Under the pieces are notes generated by a model, which was not told the DNA's origin, did no database searches, and was given only the letters and a program-made list of their open reading frames with translations. The position numbers and the translations under genes are program-made. From NCBI GenBank assembly GCA_030619885.1, contig JAUXAN010000017.1, positions 1 to 45,791 on the forward strand: a DNA stretch of 45,791 nt, written 5' to 3'. The stretch is from a bacterium (GTDB taxonomy: Bacteria > Hydrothermota > DG-26 > JAUXAN01). Within the stretch, counting starts at the first letter, position 1; the number at the start of each line of letters is the position of its first letter. Positions 34,003-42,851 of the stretch are shown in pieces.

Positions 34003-35631
34003 TTATTTGAGTATATATGGGGTAACAAAGATCAGAATTTCTCTCTCCTCAACAGATTTCCCTGTCGTTTTGAAAAGATTTCCAATCAGAGGGATATGCC
34101 GCAATATCGGTGGACCTGTTTCCGATTCCAATACCTTTGACTTCTTTAAACCTCCTAAAACTGCAGTCTCTCCATTATGCAAGAGGACTTTCGTATTTGC
34201 CCTTGATGTAGTGATAGTGGGTAGTCCACCAACCATATTTATAAAATCTGGCTCACTCACTTCAGAAGATAGCTCGAGAGTAACATCATCTAAAGAGTTT
34301 ATATGGGGTGTCACCGTCATCGTTATGCCTGCTGTTACATAAACGGTAGTCACCCTGCCCTCTGCCCCCACTGTGGTGATAGGAAGCTGCTTACCTGCAA
34401 AGACGGTTGCTTGTTGATGATTGACCGCAGAGATACGGGGATTCGAAACAACGGATGCTTTACCTTCTCTCTCGTATGCTGCAATTCTCGATGCAATAAC
34501 CGCCCAGTTGGTTATAGTTCCAAGTCTAAAAGAGATGGCACCACTTGCGAGGTCGTAGGTCCCGGCTTCAGGAACCGATATCTCAGCTGTGGTTTGCAAT
34601 GCGTCGCTTCTGAGCTGCGATGCGCCCCAACTGACGCCGAGGTCCCTCATGAAATCAGTATTTACCTCAACAATTCTCGTCACTATCTCAACCTGTGGTG
34701 TTGGAGAATCTAAAATTTTTATTAACTGTGCCAGTCTGGAGTGAACTTCGTCGATGTCTGTTATGACGAGCGAGTTCGTTCTCGTGTCTGTTTCAATACT
34801 TCCTCTCTTAGATAGCATCCTATTGAGGGGTCCACTCGCCTCACCTGCGGTTGCAAATTCGAGTTTATAGACATTGGTCTGTAAAGGCTTTAAGCCTTCC
34901 AGTTCTCTCGCCCTTCTCTCCCTGTCTATCTTCTCCTGCTGGAGTTTGGCAGCAGGGGCGACCCTGATTATACCCGCTACTTCGGTTCGAGCAAGCCCAA
35001 CAGATTTGAGTATGATATCGAATGCCCTCGTCCATGGGACCCGCTTCAGTGAGACAGTAACATTTCCTGTCACTTCCTGATCTGCAACTATATTCCTCCC
35101 TGTATATTCCGAGAAAGCACGCAGCACCGTGAGGATTTTCGCATTTTCTAAATCGAGTGATATGAGTTTCACACGAGGATTATCAGGAATGAGACCAAAA
35201 TTCACCTGGGCAGAATGAGGGATCTCTTGAGACACTCTCCACGGCTCGAAAGACTCTCCTTTTAAAGGTAGAGAAACCACAAGATTACTCCCTTCTTTAT
35301 AGATACTGTAAGGCAGGTGCTCCCTTAGTGCGATAACCACCCTGAAAAAGTTCCTCTGTTTGAATCTGGAAAATGATATACTTTCTATTCCACCTCGATT
35401 CACATTGGAGAAATAATCCCCCTTTATCACCGCATCGTAACCTGTCAAATCAAGAACTATACGGTAAGGATTTGTAAGAACGAAATCCACATAGATGAAG
35501 GGGTCATCACCGTAGAAGATGACCTGGGTTGTTCCCTTAACCTTCTTCACCTCTATATCGGTAATTTCACCTGTAAAGGAGCTCTGTGCCACCAAGAAGA
35601 TAAACAAAGCAAAAATGATGACCTTTTTCAT
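34003..35631 (-). CDS. pilQ: Type IV pilus secretin PilQ
   Basis: A 542-residue outer-membrane secretin. Residues 1-20 are a signal peptide. An AMIN-type domain (about 22-100: VDFVLTNPYRIVLDLTGYDA) binds peptidoglycan. A short STN/N0 domain (about 150-215: ENAKILTVLRAFSEYTGRNI, VPWTRAFDIIL) and an N1 domain (LEFATAGEASGPLNRML, TNSLVITD) follow. The secretin pore domain (about 310-542) has GVSWGASQ, SNPRISAVNHQQATVFAGKQLPI, NGETAVLGGLKK and IPLIGNLFK. It is shorter than proteobacterial PilQ but complete. It is the last gene of the pilMNOPQ operon. AAGGAGG precedes the ATG. Confidence 0.93.
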   Translation of the reverse strand: MKKVIIFALFIFLVAQSSFTGEITDIEVKKVKGTTQVIFYGDDPFIYVDFVLTNPYRIVLDLTGYDAVIKGDYFSNVNRGGIESISFSRFKQRNFFRVVIALREHLPYSIYKEGSNLVVSLPLKGESFEPWRVSQEIPHSAQVNFGLIPDNPRVKLISLDLENAKILTVLRAFSEYTGRNIVADQEVTGNVTVSLKRVPWTRAFDIILKSVGLARTEVAGIIRVAPAAKLQQEKIDRERRARELEGLKPLQTNVYKLEFATAGEASGPLNRMLSKRGSIETDTRTNSLVITDIDEVHSRLAQLIKILDSPTPQVEIVTRIVEVNTDFMRDLGVSWGASQLRSDALQTTAEISVPEAGTYDLASGAISFRLGTITNWAVIASRIAAYEREGKASVVSNPRISAVNHQQATVFAGKQLPITTVGAEGRVTTVYVTAGITMTVTPHINSLDDVTLELSSEVSEPDFINMVGGLPTITTSRANTKVLLHNGETAVLGGLKKSKVLESETGPPILRHIPLIGNLFKTTGKSVEEREILIFVTPYILK

Positions 35632-35656
35632 CTTACCTCCTTCCTTAATTATATTA

Positions 35657-36169
35657 TTATTCTCCTATTTTTATCTCATACTTAGTAACTATCCCAAATT
35701 GCCTCAATTCAAAAACTATAGAATTTTGTGTGATTGAAACCACCTTACCACCAGCAACCCTATCATTAACCCGGAGAACATGTCCGAGCCCTGTCTGGTC
35801 GTTCAATATTGCAACCTTTCCTAAAGGCCCCCACATTACACCAAGTAACATTAAATTCTCCACATTGACCTTTTTTTTCTCTGAAATACCCTCTTCTTCT
35901 TTTTTAACGAGTGATATGAATGGATCCCTTCTCCCTTTAATCCTGTATGAATATGTCTCAATCGCAAATGGGAGGTCGACTTCAACCGTGACCGTTACAG
36001 CGGTATCAGGTTCTACAGCTTCAGTTCCTGGATCATCGGTTTTCTTTACCACCTCTCCAGGACGTATGGCTGGATTTGGAGCGGGTATCATTCTCTTTTT
36101 AGTTTCATCTTTTGCACAACTGCCAATCAAAAGAAGAGACGAAACTAATAATATATATATCCTTTTCAT
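35657..36169 (-). CDS. pilP: Pilus assembly lipoprotein PilP
   Basis: A 170-residue lipoprotein: signal MKRIYILLVSSLLLIGSC with lipid-attachment Cys, a Pro/Asp/Val-rich linker and a C-terminal PilP-like beta domain with GRRDPFISLV, VNVENLMLLGVMWGPLGKVAIL and NDRVAGGKVVSITQNSIVFEL. PilP links the PilN-PilO inner-membrane platform to PilQ. The ATG at 36169 has GAGGG five bases upstream; the GTG at 36181 would add four residues and is less likely. Confidence 0.85.
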   Translation of the reverse strand: MKRIYILLVSSLLLIGSCAKDETKKRMIPAPNPAIRPGEVVKKTDDPGTEAVEPDTAVTVTVEVDLPFAIETYSYRIKGRRDPFISLVKKEEEGISEKKKVNVENLMLLGVMWGPLGKVAILNDQTGLGHVLRVNDRVAGGKVVSITQNSIVFELRQFGIVTKYEIKIGE

Positions 36170-36177
36170 TTTATCCC

Positions 36178-36708
36178 TCACTTTAAAATATATGTTGTTG
36201 CAACGAAATTAGCTGCTACTGTCGTTCCCGATATTTTCATAGTAAGATTTGATACATCTATAATTCTCGGCAGATTACCTATCGAGGAGAGAAAGAGTCC
36301 AATCTGATGAAATCCGCCTGAAATGCTTAGTTTGATTGGTAATTCACTGTAGAGTATCTGTCCTTTTGGGGTCCTGATAGACTGGGGCTCGAAAAGGACG
36401 AACTTCACGCCTGCTTTCATCCCAACCCTCGTTATTGCCTCAAGGAGACTTGGAATCTCCTTTGTACTCGGCAACATCTCCTTTGCCTTATCCCACTGTT
36501 TGACCAGTATTTCATATCTTTTTTGAACATTTGGAAGACTTTTTGCAACCTGCTCCGCTTTAGCCAGATCAACCGACATATTTTTATGCTCTTCCCTCTT
36601 CTCATTTATTATTTTTGCATTTTTTGAATAGACGAGCTTGTGATAGCCAAAAATGACCCCAATAAAGACTATTACGCCGATTATGATATTTCTCTTTGTC
36701 TTATTCAT
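36178..36708 (-). CDS. pilO: Pilus assembly protein PilO
   Basis: A 176-residue inner-membrane protein with one N-terminal helix (IIIGVIVFIGVIFGYHKLVY), a coiled-coil-prone segment (about 30-75) and a ferredoxin-like C-terminal domain with EIPSLLEAITRVGMKAGV and YSELPIKLSISGGFHQIGLFLSSIGNLPRIIDV. That last block is diagnostic for PilO. Its start codon overlaps the pilN stop. Confidence 0.88.
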   Translation of the reverse strand: MNKTKRNIIIGVIVFIGVIFGYHKLVYSKNAKIINEKREEHKNMSVDLAKAEQVAKSLPNVQKRYEILVKQWDKAKEMLPSTKEIPSLLEAITRVGMKAGVKFVLFEPQSIRTPKGQILYSELPIKLSISGGFHQIGLFLSSIGNLPRIIDVSNLTMKISGTTVAANFVATTYILK

Positions 36709-37307
36709 TATTTCTTTTTAGATTTAAGGTTAACGCTCAGGGTGAATTGCATCACATCCTGACCACTGAAGGATATCTTTTTCAAGGTAGTAAGGTCCAC
36801 ATCTGTCAGATATTCTGAATCCTCAAGCCTATTCATAAAGTCAGCAACTGTCAGATTTGAAAAAGACATCCCTTCTATTTTAAAATTAGGTATCTTATCT
36901 TCAAAAGAAGTCAGCCATACATATTCAGGCAGTGATGATGCCAGATCATCTAATATCTTAACCCTCAAGAACCTATTTTCGCTAAGACCTTTTATAACAT
37001 CCAGTCTCCTCTGCAAATCTCTCTGTTTGTTTTCAAGATCCTTAACAAGATTTACCTCTTTCTGAAGACTCTTCAATATAGTATTCATCTGATCGATCTC
37101 TTTTGTAAGTTTGCGCATCTCCCCATTCTGTCTTACCCAAATAACGATGAATGCGATTAAAATGACAATCACAACGAACCCGACTAAAAATGTAGTTGGT
37201 CTAAAGGGTATTCTTATTCTGAAACTTGGAATAGGAACTTTAACCTTCGGCAGTTTTTTCGCTGCTTTCTTTTTCTCTTCTTCAGGCAATAAGTTTATTC
37301 TTATCAT
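36708..37307 (-). CDS. pilN: Pilus assembly protein PilN
   Basis: A 199-residue bitopic protein. The cytoplasmic N-terminus MIRINLLPEEEKKKAAKK carries the INLLP motif that binds PilM. A membrane helix is at about 38-60, then a coiled coil and a C-terminal domain with LASSLPEYVWLTSFEDK and VADFMNRLEDSEYLTDVDLTTL. It pairs with PilO in the alignment complex. It overlaps pilM by four bases. Confidence 0.9.
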   Translation of the reverse strand: MIRINLLPEEEKKKAAKKLPKVKVPIPSFRIRIPFRPTTFLVGFVVIVILIAFIVIWVRQNGEMRKLTKEIDQMNTILKSLQKEVNLVKDLENKQRDLQRRLDVIKGLSENRFLRVKILDDLASSLPEYVWLTSFEDKIPNFKIEGMSFSNLTVADFMNRLEDSEYLTDVDLTTLKKISFSGQDVMQFTLSVNLKSKKK

Positions 37308-38335
37308 CCTCTCCCTCTCAATGCCAACCCAACAGCTTGGGTCAAAAGAGGAGCAATCAGTTCTGGATTCTCTGTTCCAAAGAGAATTGGATTATACGCG
37401 ATGTTTTTTAATGGGTTTAACCCCTCGCAGGGAGTTCCGAACCTCTCTCCGAGAAAATCTGAGATACCTTTAATATTAGCACCTCCACCGCTCAAATATA
37501 TCCTGTCCATCTTTTCCATCTCCCCTGGCAGATACGGTAGAGTCCTATCAATCCCAACTGCCAGTTCCTCACCCCATCCCTTATAGACTCCAAGAAGGCT
37601 CGCTTCATCCACTTCTTCTATCTTCTCTCCTTTCAAAACGCTCGTAGCATTTTCAAGAGAAAGTCCCAAATCCCTCTGCAATTTTTGAGAACAGGAATTG
37701 CTTGCCACCGATATGTCCCTTGTGAAGTGGGATATTCCATTCATTACAAAATTTATATTGGTCTTTTCTGAACCTATATTGATAAGTGCTACAAGTTCAT
37801 TGGTAGAAATTTCGTAATTAGCCTCGAAGGCATTTTGAACAGCGAAGGCTCCATAATCTACAATAACAGGGTTCAAACCTGTTTCTTGAAGAAGTGCAAC
37901 ATAAGAATGCACACTCTCTTTCTTGGCTGCTGCCAGAATGACTTCCATCTGATTTTCGCCTGCATCCGGGTTTACAATTTCGAAGTCAAGCGTTACATCG
38001 TTAATATCGAAGGGTATATGCTGCTCCGCTTCCCACCGTATCTGAACCTTCGCCTCTGATTCTTTCATCTTCTCCATAGTGATCTTCTTGGTTATCACGC
38101 CCTTACCAGACATTGCTGTAATAACGTCCTTTCTCTTTATCCCTTTTGACTCGAACAGATTCCGTATAGTATCAACGACGACCTCTCTATCCATCACCTC
38201 GCCATCTACTATCACATCTGGTAAAAACGCTGATATCCCATAATTCAATATGGTGGTCTTCTTACCCAACTCCATCTCCACTACCTTCACCAAGGAACTT
38301 CCAATATCTAAACCCACACCAATTTTTTTGCCCAT
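37304..38335 (-). CDS. pilM: Pilus assembly ATPase-like protein PilM
   Basis: A 343-residue actin-fold protein: VGLDIGSSLVKVVEM, VITAMSGKGVITKKI, RWEAEQHIPFDINDVTLDFEIV, VDYGAFAVQNAFEANY, LINIGSEKTNINFVMNG and YLSGGGANIKGISDFLGERF. PilM is the cytoplasmic member of the PilMNOP platform and binds the PilN N-terminus. It starts two bases after the HTH gene stop. Confidence 0.92.
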   Translation of the reverse strand: MGKKIGVGLDIGSSLVKVVEMELGKKTTILNYGISAFLPDVIVDGEVMDREVVVDTIRNLFESKGIKRKDVITAMSGKGVITKKITMEKMKESEAKVQIRWEAEQHIPFDINDVTLDFEIVNPDAGENQMEVILAAAKKESVHSYVALLQETGLNPVIVDYGAFAVQNAFEANYEISTNELVALINIGSEKTNINFVMNGISHFTRDISVASNSCSQKLQRDLGLSLENATSVLKGEKIEEVDEASLLGVYKGWGEELAVGIDRTLPYLPGEMEKMDRIYLSGGGANIKGISDFLGERFGTPCEGLNPLKNIAYNPILFGTENPELIAPLLTQAVGLALRGRG

Positions 38336-38337
38336 CT

Positions 38338-38523
38338 TTACTCTCCTATAAATTTTCTTATCTCAGTGCCTCTTATGAGCCACCTCCTACCTATCTTCCT
38401 TGCCTTGATACTTCTCTTCTTTAAATGCTTTCTGATAGTCTGAGAACTTACCTCAAGCAACCTCGCCGTCTCATCTACAGAATATAACTTCTTCTCATCT
38501 ATCTCAGCAGGTGATAAAGCCAT
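38338..38523 (-). CDS. Small helix-turn-helix protein, excisionase-like
   Basis: A 61-residue protein. YSVDETARLLEVSSQTIRKHLKKRSIKARKIGRRWLIRGTEIRKFI is the helix-turn-helix plus wing of the excisionase/MerR-like HTH_17 family. It is the first gene of the pil operon, with AGGAG before the ATG. Position suggests it regulates pil transcription or the divergent lipoprotein gene, perhaps through the 21-bp inverted repeat next door. That link is inference. Confidence 0.8.
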   Translation of the reverse strand: MALSPAEIDEKKLYSVDETARLLEVSSQTIRKHLKKRSIKARKIGRRWLIRGTEIRKFIGE

Positions 38524-38552
38524 ATCTACTCCTAATCATACTTATATATAGA

Positions 38553-38644
38553 AATATATAGGTTTTTGTATTTCTTGTCAAGTAAAAAAAGCTATATTTA
38601 GTGACTTTTTTTACTTGACAAGAAACGGTAAAACCTGATAGAAT
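38553..38644. promoter_or_regulatory. Divergent promoters within a 21-bp perfect inverted repeat
   Basis: The arms are 38571-38591 and 38605-38625, with a 13-base centre. Each arm contains one TTGACA (minus 38581-38576, plus 38615-38620). Leftward: 17 bases to TATATT (38558-38553), serving the HTH-pil operon. Rightward: 18 bases to TAGAAT (38639-38644), serving the lipoprotein gene. The symmetric arms are a natural binding site for a dimer. Confidence 0.75.
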
Positions 38645-38663
38645 TAGGTAAAAGGAGGTAGAT

Positions 38664-39245
38664 ATGGAAAGAAAAGGACTATTTTTAATTTTAGCGGTGG
38701 TTCTGATGATTTCGTGTTCGAAGAACACGGAGTCGGTTTTCAGGATAACCGAATTTACTATTGAGCCTGGGGGGACCTCTCCGCCTTTTAAGTGTGATGT
38801 AAGGCATTTTGTGGGAGTGGACACAACCGTTTCTCCTGCTGAAACAACATGGATCTACTATGAAGACGAAGCAAGCGCTCATTTAGAATTTGTTGTCTCC
38901 TTTAACGACCCCAGTGGAGTACCAATTACAGGATATGCTGCGTATGTGATAAGATACAGAGTTTCTTTTGAACGGACAGATGGAGGAACTGAAGTCCCTG
39001 AAACCCACGAAGGTGGTCTATGCCAAACCATAAAATCCGGAGATGCCCCTACGCCTGTAAATTTTGTTCTTGTTCCAGTAGATGCTAAACTGATGCCGCC
39101 TCTCAGTGCTCTCGCTGACACATCGTTTGTCATTCGCACAAAGGCAATTGTAGAGTTCTGGGCAACGGAAGTAAAATCTGGTAGCGAGTTGCACGCAACA
39201 GGCGAAATTCAGGTAAACTTTGCAGATTGGATTGACAAAAAATAG
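38664..39245 (+). CDS. Hypothetical lipoprotein
   Basis: A 193-residue protein with signal MERKGLFLILAVVLMISC and lipid-attachment Cys18. The mature part is beta-rich, with no recognised domain: TEFTIEPGGTSPPFKCDV, ASAHLEFVVSFNDPSGVPI and a C-terminal SELHATGEIQVNFADWIDKK. It may be a small Ig-like fold; that is only a guess. AAAGGAGG precedes the ATG. It is divergent from the pil operon and leads a two-gene unit. Confidence 0.65.
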   Translation: MERKGLFLILAVVLMISCSKNTESVFRITEFTIEPGGTSPPFKCDVRHFVGVDTTVSPAETTWIYYEDEASAHLEFVVSFNDPSGVPITGYAAYVIRYRVSFERTDGGTEVPETHEGGLCQTIKSGDAPTPVNFVLVPVDAKLMPPLSALADTSFVIRTKAIVEFWATEVKSGSELHATGEIQVNFADWIDKK

Positions 39246-39247
39246 AT

Positions 39248-39655
39248 ATGAGATTTCAACTCGACGATGGGTCGAATTATTTAGACCGCCTTAAGAATAA
39301 GACTGACTCCAAGACTGTTGAAGAACTGCTTAAGGTCTCTGTCTCGCTTCTCGTCCAAAATCTGAAAAACAAAAGGATGCTCAACAAGGCAAGGACCTCC
39401 ATACCCGATGCACTCGAAGAGATACGGATTACCGAAATCAGTCGAACTCTATCTCTGCGTGAAAAAGTTGTAACATTTCTTCTCTGTCTTTTAGGGTTCT
39501 CTACCGCAGCATGTATCTCTCTATTTTTCTTCAACGGGTTCGGTCTGACCAATCTTTCTGATAAAGCTATAATGGCTCTAACGACAGCGACCGTCTCTCA
39601 GGTTGCTGCGTTATTGGTCATTGCGGTAAAATTTTTATTCTCAAAAAACAGATAA
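39248..39655 (+). CDS. Hypothetical membrane protein with two helices
   Basis: A 135-residue protein with a charged N-terminal region (1-68) and two hydrophobic helices, VVTFLLCLLGFSTAACISLFF (about 74-94) and ALTTATVSQVAALLVIAVKFLF. No family is recognised; the layout resembles small effector-like or holin-like membrane proteins. It starts two bases after the lipoprotein stop, so the pair is co-transcribed. Confidence 0.55.
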   Translation: MRFQLDDGSNYLDRLKNKTDSKTVEELLKVSVSLLVQNLKNKRMLNKARTSIPDALEEIRITEISRTLSLREKVVTFLLCLLGFSTAACISLFFFNGFGLTNLSDKAIMALTTATVSQVAALLVIAVKFLFSKNR

Positions 39656-39670
39656 AGAAAAAAGCAGTCT

Positions 39671-39699
39671 CGTAGGGAACAGGCATGCCTGTTCCCTAC
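39671..39699. repeat. 28-base perfect palindrome GTAGGGAACAGGCA...TGCCTGTTCCCTAC
   Basis: GTAGGGAACAGGCA and TGCCTGTTCCCTAC (39672-39699) meet without a loop. A relative lies at 1567-1594 inside the DUF3160 gene. It follows the stop codon at 39655 and may act as a terminator for the two-gene unit. Confidence 0.75.
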
Positions 39700-39708
39700 T
39701 TAGATTGC

Positions 39709-39788
39709 TTGGGATTTGGAAATTGGGATTTAGTTTGGATTTTGGATTTGGTAGTATTGGGATTTCCCGGATTAATGCATAATCTGGG
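39709..39788. repeat. GGATTTGG low-complexity run and a 23-base palindrome
   Basis: From 39709 imperfect GGGATTTGG and GGATTTTGG units repeat. They end at CCCGGATTA, ATGCA, TAATCTGGG (39766-39788), a near-palindrome with one G-T pair, five bases past the aminopeptidase stop on the minus strand. It could terminate the V-ATPase operon. Confidence 0.5.
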
Positions 39789-39792
39789 ATAA

Positions 39793-40737
39793 TTATACCA
39801 CAAGTTTGCCCCTCTCCATTATTAGCTTTCCATCTATTTTGAGTGTTGGTTTTACTATCATCCCATCGTGATGAAATTTTGCGTGCACCTTGCCACCAAA
39901 GGTATGATTATCTCCAAGTGCAATGTGGACTGTCCCGAGTACTTTTTCATCTTCTAAAACATTTCCTGAGAGTTTTGCTTTGTAGTTCGTTCCTATACCG
40001 AGTTCTGCAATGTTCCTCTCAGGTTCTCCAGCGGTCTTGAATTTTTCTTCTACCTTCCTATTACCCTCAACTTTGACTGCCAGTCCGTTCTCCACATAAA
40101 TCTTTAGAGTGCCTTTTAATTTTCCAACACCTGCAAATGACCCCGTGAAACATATAACCCCGTTGGCTGTGCCTTCAAGTGGTGCAATGAATGATTCACC
40201 CGCTGGCAGATTACTGAAACTGCCAGGGGTGTGAACTATACCCGTATCTGATAGCCCTTTCCTCGTTTCTATACTCAAGGATATATCGGTTCCGAGTTCA
40301 TTCACGACCGTTGCTTCTTTTCCTGCAGTTAGAATCTTTGTCAATTTTTCAGTCAATTCTTTTATTCTGTTATAGTCACATGAGAGTGTGCGTACCATAA
40401 TGTCTTCATTTATATTTGGGAGTGTAACAATCCTCGCACCCTGTTTATTTGCGTTCTTTCTCGCTGTGGTATGGCTTAAAGATTTACTCGTGGGTGCGAT
40501 AATCACATCGGCATTCTCCATCAGTTCACTTACAATTTCAGGCGGTTCTTCCCCATGGTTTTTTCTCGGGACTATCTCTGTTAAAACGACATCCATCCCG
40601 AGTTCCTTTGCAGTCTGAAAGAATGCATATCCAATCTTGCGCAAAACTTCATCGGTAATTATTAAAACTTTGTCTTTTTCTTTGACCGCCAGACAGTCCA
40701 CCAGAGCAACCCTGCACGGCCCTTTTAATTTTTTCAT
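39793..40737 (-). CDS. M29-type aminopeptidase-like metalloprotein
   Basis: A 314-residue protein related to thermophilic aminopeptidases T/PepS (M29) and their 2,5-dihydroxypyridine dioxygenase-like cousins. Visible metal-site blocks: FSNLPAGESFIAPLEGTANG, ELGIGTNYKAKLSGNVLEDE, and GTVHIALGDNHTFGGKVHAKFHHDGMI. The N-terminal half is a Rossmann-like region. At 314 residues it is shorter than classical M29 peptidases (about 400). It starts 13 bases after the V-ATPase D stop and is the last gene in that operon; a role with the ATPase is not known. Confidence 0.75.
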   Translation of the reverse strand: MKKLKGPCRVALVDCLAVKEKDKVLIITDEVLRKIGYAFFQTAKELGMDVVLTEIVPRKNHGEEPPEIVSELMENADVIIAPTSKSLSHTTARKNANKQGARIVTLPNINEDIMVRTLSCDYNRIKELTEKLTKILTAGKEATVVNELGTDISLSIETRKGLSDTGIVHTPGSFSNLPAGESFIAPLEGTANGVICFTGSFAGVGKLKGTLKIYVENGLAVKVEGNRKVEEKFKTAGEPERNIAELGIGTNYKAKLSGNVLEDEKVLGTVHIALGDNHTFGGKVHAKFHHDGMIVKPTLKIDGKLIMERGKLVV

Positions 40738-40750
40738 AATACCCCCTTTT

Positions 40751-41371
40751 TCAGTGTGCGCGAACGATTTCTTTTACCCTCATTAGACGGGACAGATCTG
40801 ACCTCTCTATCTCAGCCAGTTTCATAGTAATGTATCTGATAGTATCTTCTATATTTGGGATGAGCACATATTCTAATGCATTCACCCTCCTTCTCGTCTT
40901 TTCGATCTCATCAGCTAACAATTCTATTGTCTTCTCCTTTGCTGCAAGTTCAAAGAGGTCTTTGAGTATCTTCTCCAAATGTACCAAAGATGCATCAAGT
41001 TCACCTGATGTATCTACAAATCCGTAACAGTGAATCTTTCCTTCTGTTAAACATTTGAAAATTGGAATTCTCACATTCATTAAATAGGTACGTTCCACCT
41101 CAACTGTGACCTTCATCCCAGGAAGTAAAAATGATTCCTCCACTGCATTCCTTGACATACCTGCTACAGCGAATAAGAACCTTTTATTTACCTTTGTCAA
41201 CTCGGTTTCTACCCTCTGTCTAAGAGAGCGAATTTCACTTATTGCCTCCAGCAAGCGTTTCATCAACTCATCCTGTTTGTCTTTTAATAACTTGTGACCT
41301 CTCTGCGCAAGGACGAGTCTCTTCTTCAACTTTAAAAGTTCCATTCTCGTTGGATTTACTTCAAGTTTCAT
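40751..41371 (-). CDS. ntpD: V/A-type ATP synthase subunit D
   Basis: A 206-residue, mainly helical rotor-axle protein: [33 protein letters not shown] at the N-terminus, then a central domain and the antiparallel helix [32 protein letters not shown], all diagnostic of subunit D. It rotates within the A3B3 ring. It overlaps the subunit B stop by four bases. Confidence 0.93.
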   Translation of the reverse strand: MKLEVNPTRMELLKLKKRLVLAQRGHKLLKDKQDELMKRLLEAISEIRSLRQRVETELTKVNKRFLFAVAGMSRNAVEESFLLPGMKVTVEVERTYLMNVRIPIFKCLTEGKIHCYGFVDTSGELDASLVHLEKILKDLFELAAKEKTIELLADEIEKTRRRVNALEYVLIPNIEDTIRYITMKLAEIERSDLSRLMRVKEIVRAH

Positions 41372-42756
41372 AAAGTTTCTCCTTTAAATTTGTCATAATA
41401 TTTTGCCAGAAATTCTTCCCGTATCCTCTTCAACTCGGAAGTGGGGAACATAGTAAGGAGCTTCCAACCAAGATCCAATGTTTCTTCCACACTACGATTT
41501 TCATACTCTCCCTGAGATACATATTTATTTTCGAATATCTCTGCAAAGTTGTAATATAATTTTTCCATTTCAGAGAGAGCAGCCTCTCCCAATATCACGG
41601 CCAGTTCCTGTGCCTCTTTACCTCTCGCATAGGCAGCGTATAATTGATTGTATATATCTGCATGGTCTTCCCTTGTCTTGTTAACCCCTATTCCTTTATC
41701 CTTGAGTCGGGAGAGAGAAGGAAGGACATCTATGGGAGGGGATACTTTCTTTCTGTGCAATGTCCTCGATAGTATCACCTGTCCTTCGGTTATATATCCT
41801 GTCAGGTCTGGTATCGGGTGGGTCTTATCATCTTCGGGCATCGTCAGGATTGGGATGAGCGTTATAGAACCTTTCCTCCCTTTTATCCTGCCTGCACGCT
41901 CATAGATGCTTGCCAGATCCGTATAGAGGTATCCTGGATACCCTCGCCTTCCAGGTATCTCCTTCCTTGCGGCCGCTACCTCTCTTAAAGCTTCACAGTA
42001 GTTTGTCATATCCGTTAATAGTACGAGCACATGCATCCCCTTTTCAAATGCTAGATACTCTGCTGCAGTGAAGACGACCCTTGGGGTAGCTATTCTTTCA
42101 ATCGCAGGGTCATCTGCAAGATTTATAAACAGACAGGCTCGCTCAATTGCACCCGTATTTGTAAAGTCTTTGATAAAGAACTCGGATTCTTCGAAGGTTA
42201 TACCCATAGCACCGAATACGACAGCAAACTCTTCTTCTTTTCCCAAAACCCTTGCCTGGCGTGCAATCTGGGCGGAGATATGGTTATGAGGAAGACCCGA
42301 ACCACTGAAGATGGGCAGTTTCTGCCCTCTGACCAATGGGTTCAGCCCATCAATTGCCGAAATACCTGTCTGTATAAATTCGTTTGGATAATTTCTTGCA
42401 TAAGGATTTATAGGAGCTCCATTTACATCTCTTTTCACTTCTGGTATTATTCTTGGACCGCCATCTTTGGGTCTTCCGAGTCCATCGAACACCCTTCCGA
42501 GAATATCGAGTGAAAGCGGAAATTCAATTCCTTTCCCGAGGAACTTTACCTTACTCGTTGGTATATCTATACCCGCTGTCCCTTCAAATATCTGAACCAG
42601 AGCCTTATCCCTGTCAATTTCTAAAACCTTACCACTTCTTCTTTCTTTATTTGGAAGTTCTACCTCCACCAGCTCCTCAAATTTTACCCCTTCAACACCC
42701 TCCACCAACATCAATGGCCCTGAAATTCTTGATATCGTCCGATACTCTCTCTGCAT
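41368..42756 (-). CDS. ntpB: V/A-type ATP synthase subunit B
   Basis: A 462-residue non-catalytic nucleotide-binding subunit: [54 protein letters not shown] in place of a P-loop, [60 protein letters not shown] and [31 protein letters not shown]. Lack of the GxxxxGKT motif is normal for B. A repeat copy and a hypothetical gene separate it from subunit A. Confidence 0.95.
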   Translation of the reverse strand: MQREYRTISRISGPLMLVEGVEGVKFEELVEVELPNKERRSGKVLEIDRDKALVQIFEGTAGIDIPTSKVKFLGKGIEFPLSLDILGRVFDGLGRPKDGGPRIIPEVKRDVNGAPINPYARNYPNEFIQTGISAIDGLNPLVRGQKLPIFSGSGLPHNHISAQIARQARVLGKEEEFAVVFGAMGITFEESEFFIKDFTNTGAIERACLFINLADDPAIERIATPRVVFTAAEYLAFEKGMHVLVLLTDMTNYCEALREVAAARKEIPGRRGYPGYLYTDLASIYERAGRIKGRKGSITLIPILTMPEDDKTHPIPDLTGYITEGQVILSRTLHRKKVSPPIDVLPSLSRLKDKGIGVNKTREDHADIYNQLYAAYARGKEAQELAVILGEAALSEMEKLYYNFAEIFENKYVSQGEYENRSVEETLDLGWKLLTMFPTSELKRIREEFLAKYYDKFKGETL

Positions 42757-42781
42757 AACCCCTCCCTAAATGAAAATATAA

Positions 42782-42851
42782 GCCACAAGATTACACGAGA
42801 TTAACACCAGATTTTTTTATCTTGTGAAAATCTGTGCTAATCTGTGGTTTC
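42782..42851 (-). repeat. Dispersed GAAACCACAGAT repeat, copy 3, inside the V-ATPase operon
   Basis: Read on the minus strand it begins GAAACCACAGATTAGCACAG, contains GATTTTCACAAGATAAAAAA and ends near GGTGTTAATCTCGTGTAATC TTGTGG. Its first bases form part of the TGA stop codon of the membrane-protein gene (42852-42850). It lies 25 bases before the ntpB start. Confidence 0.65.
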
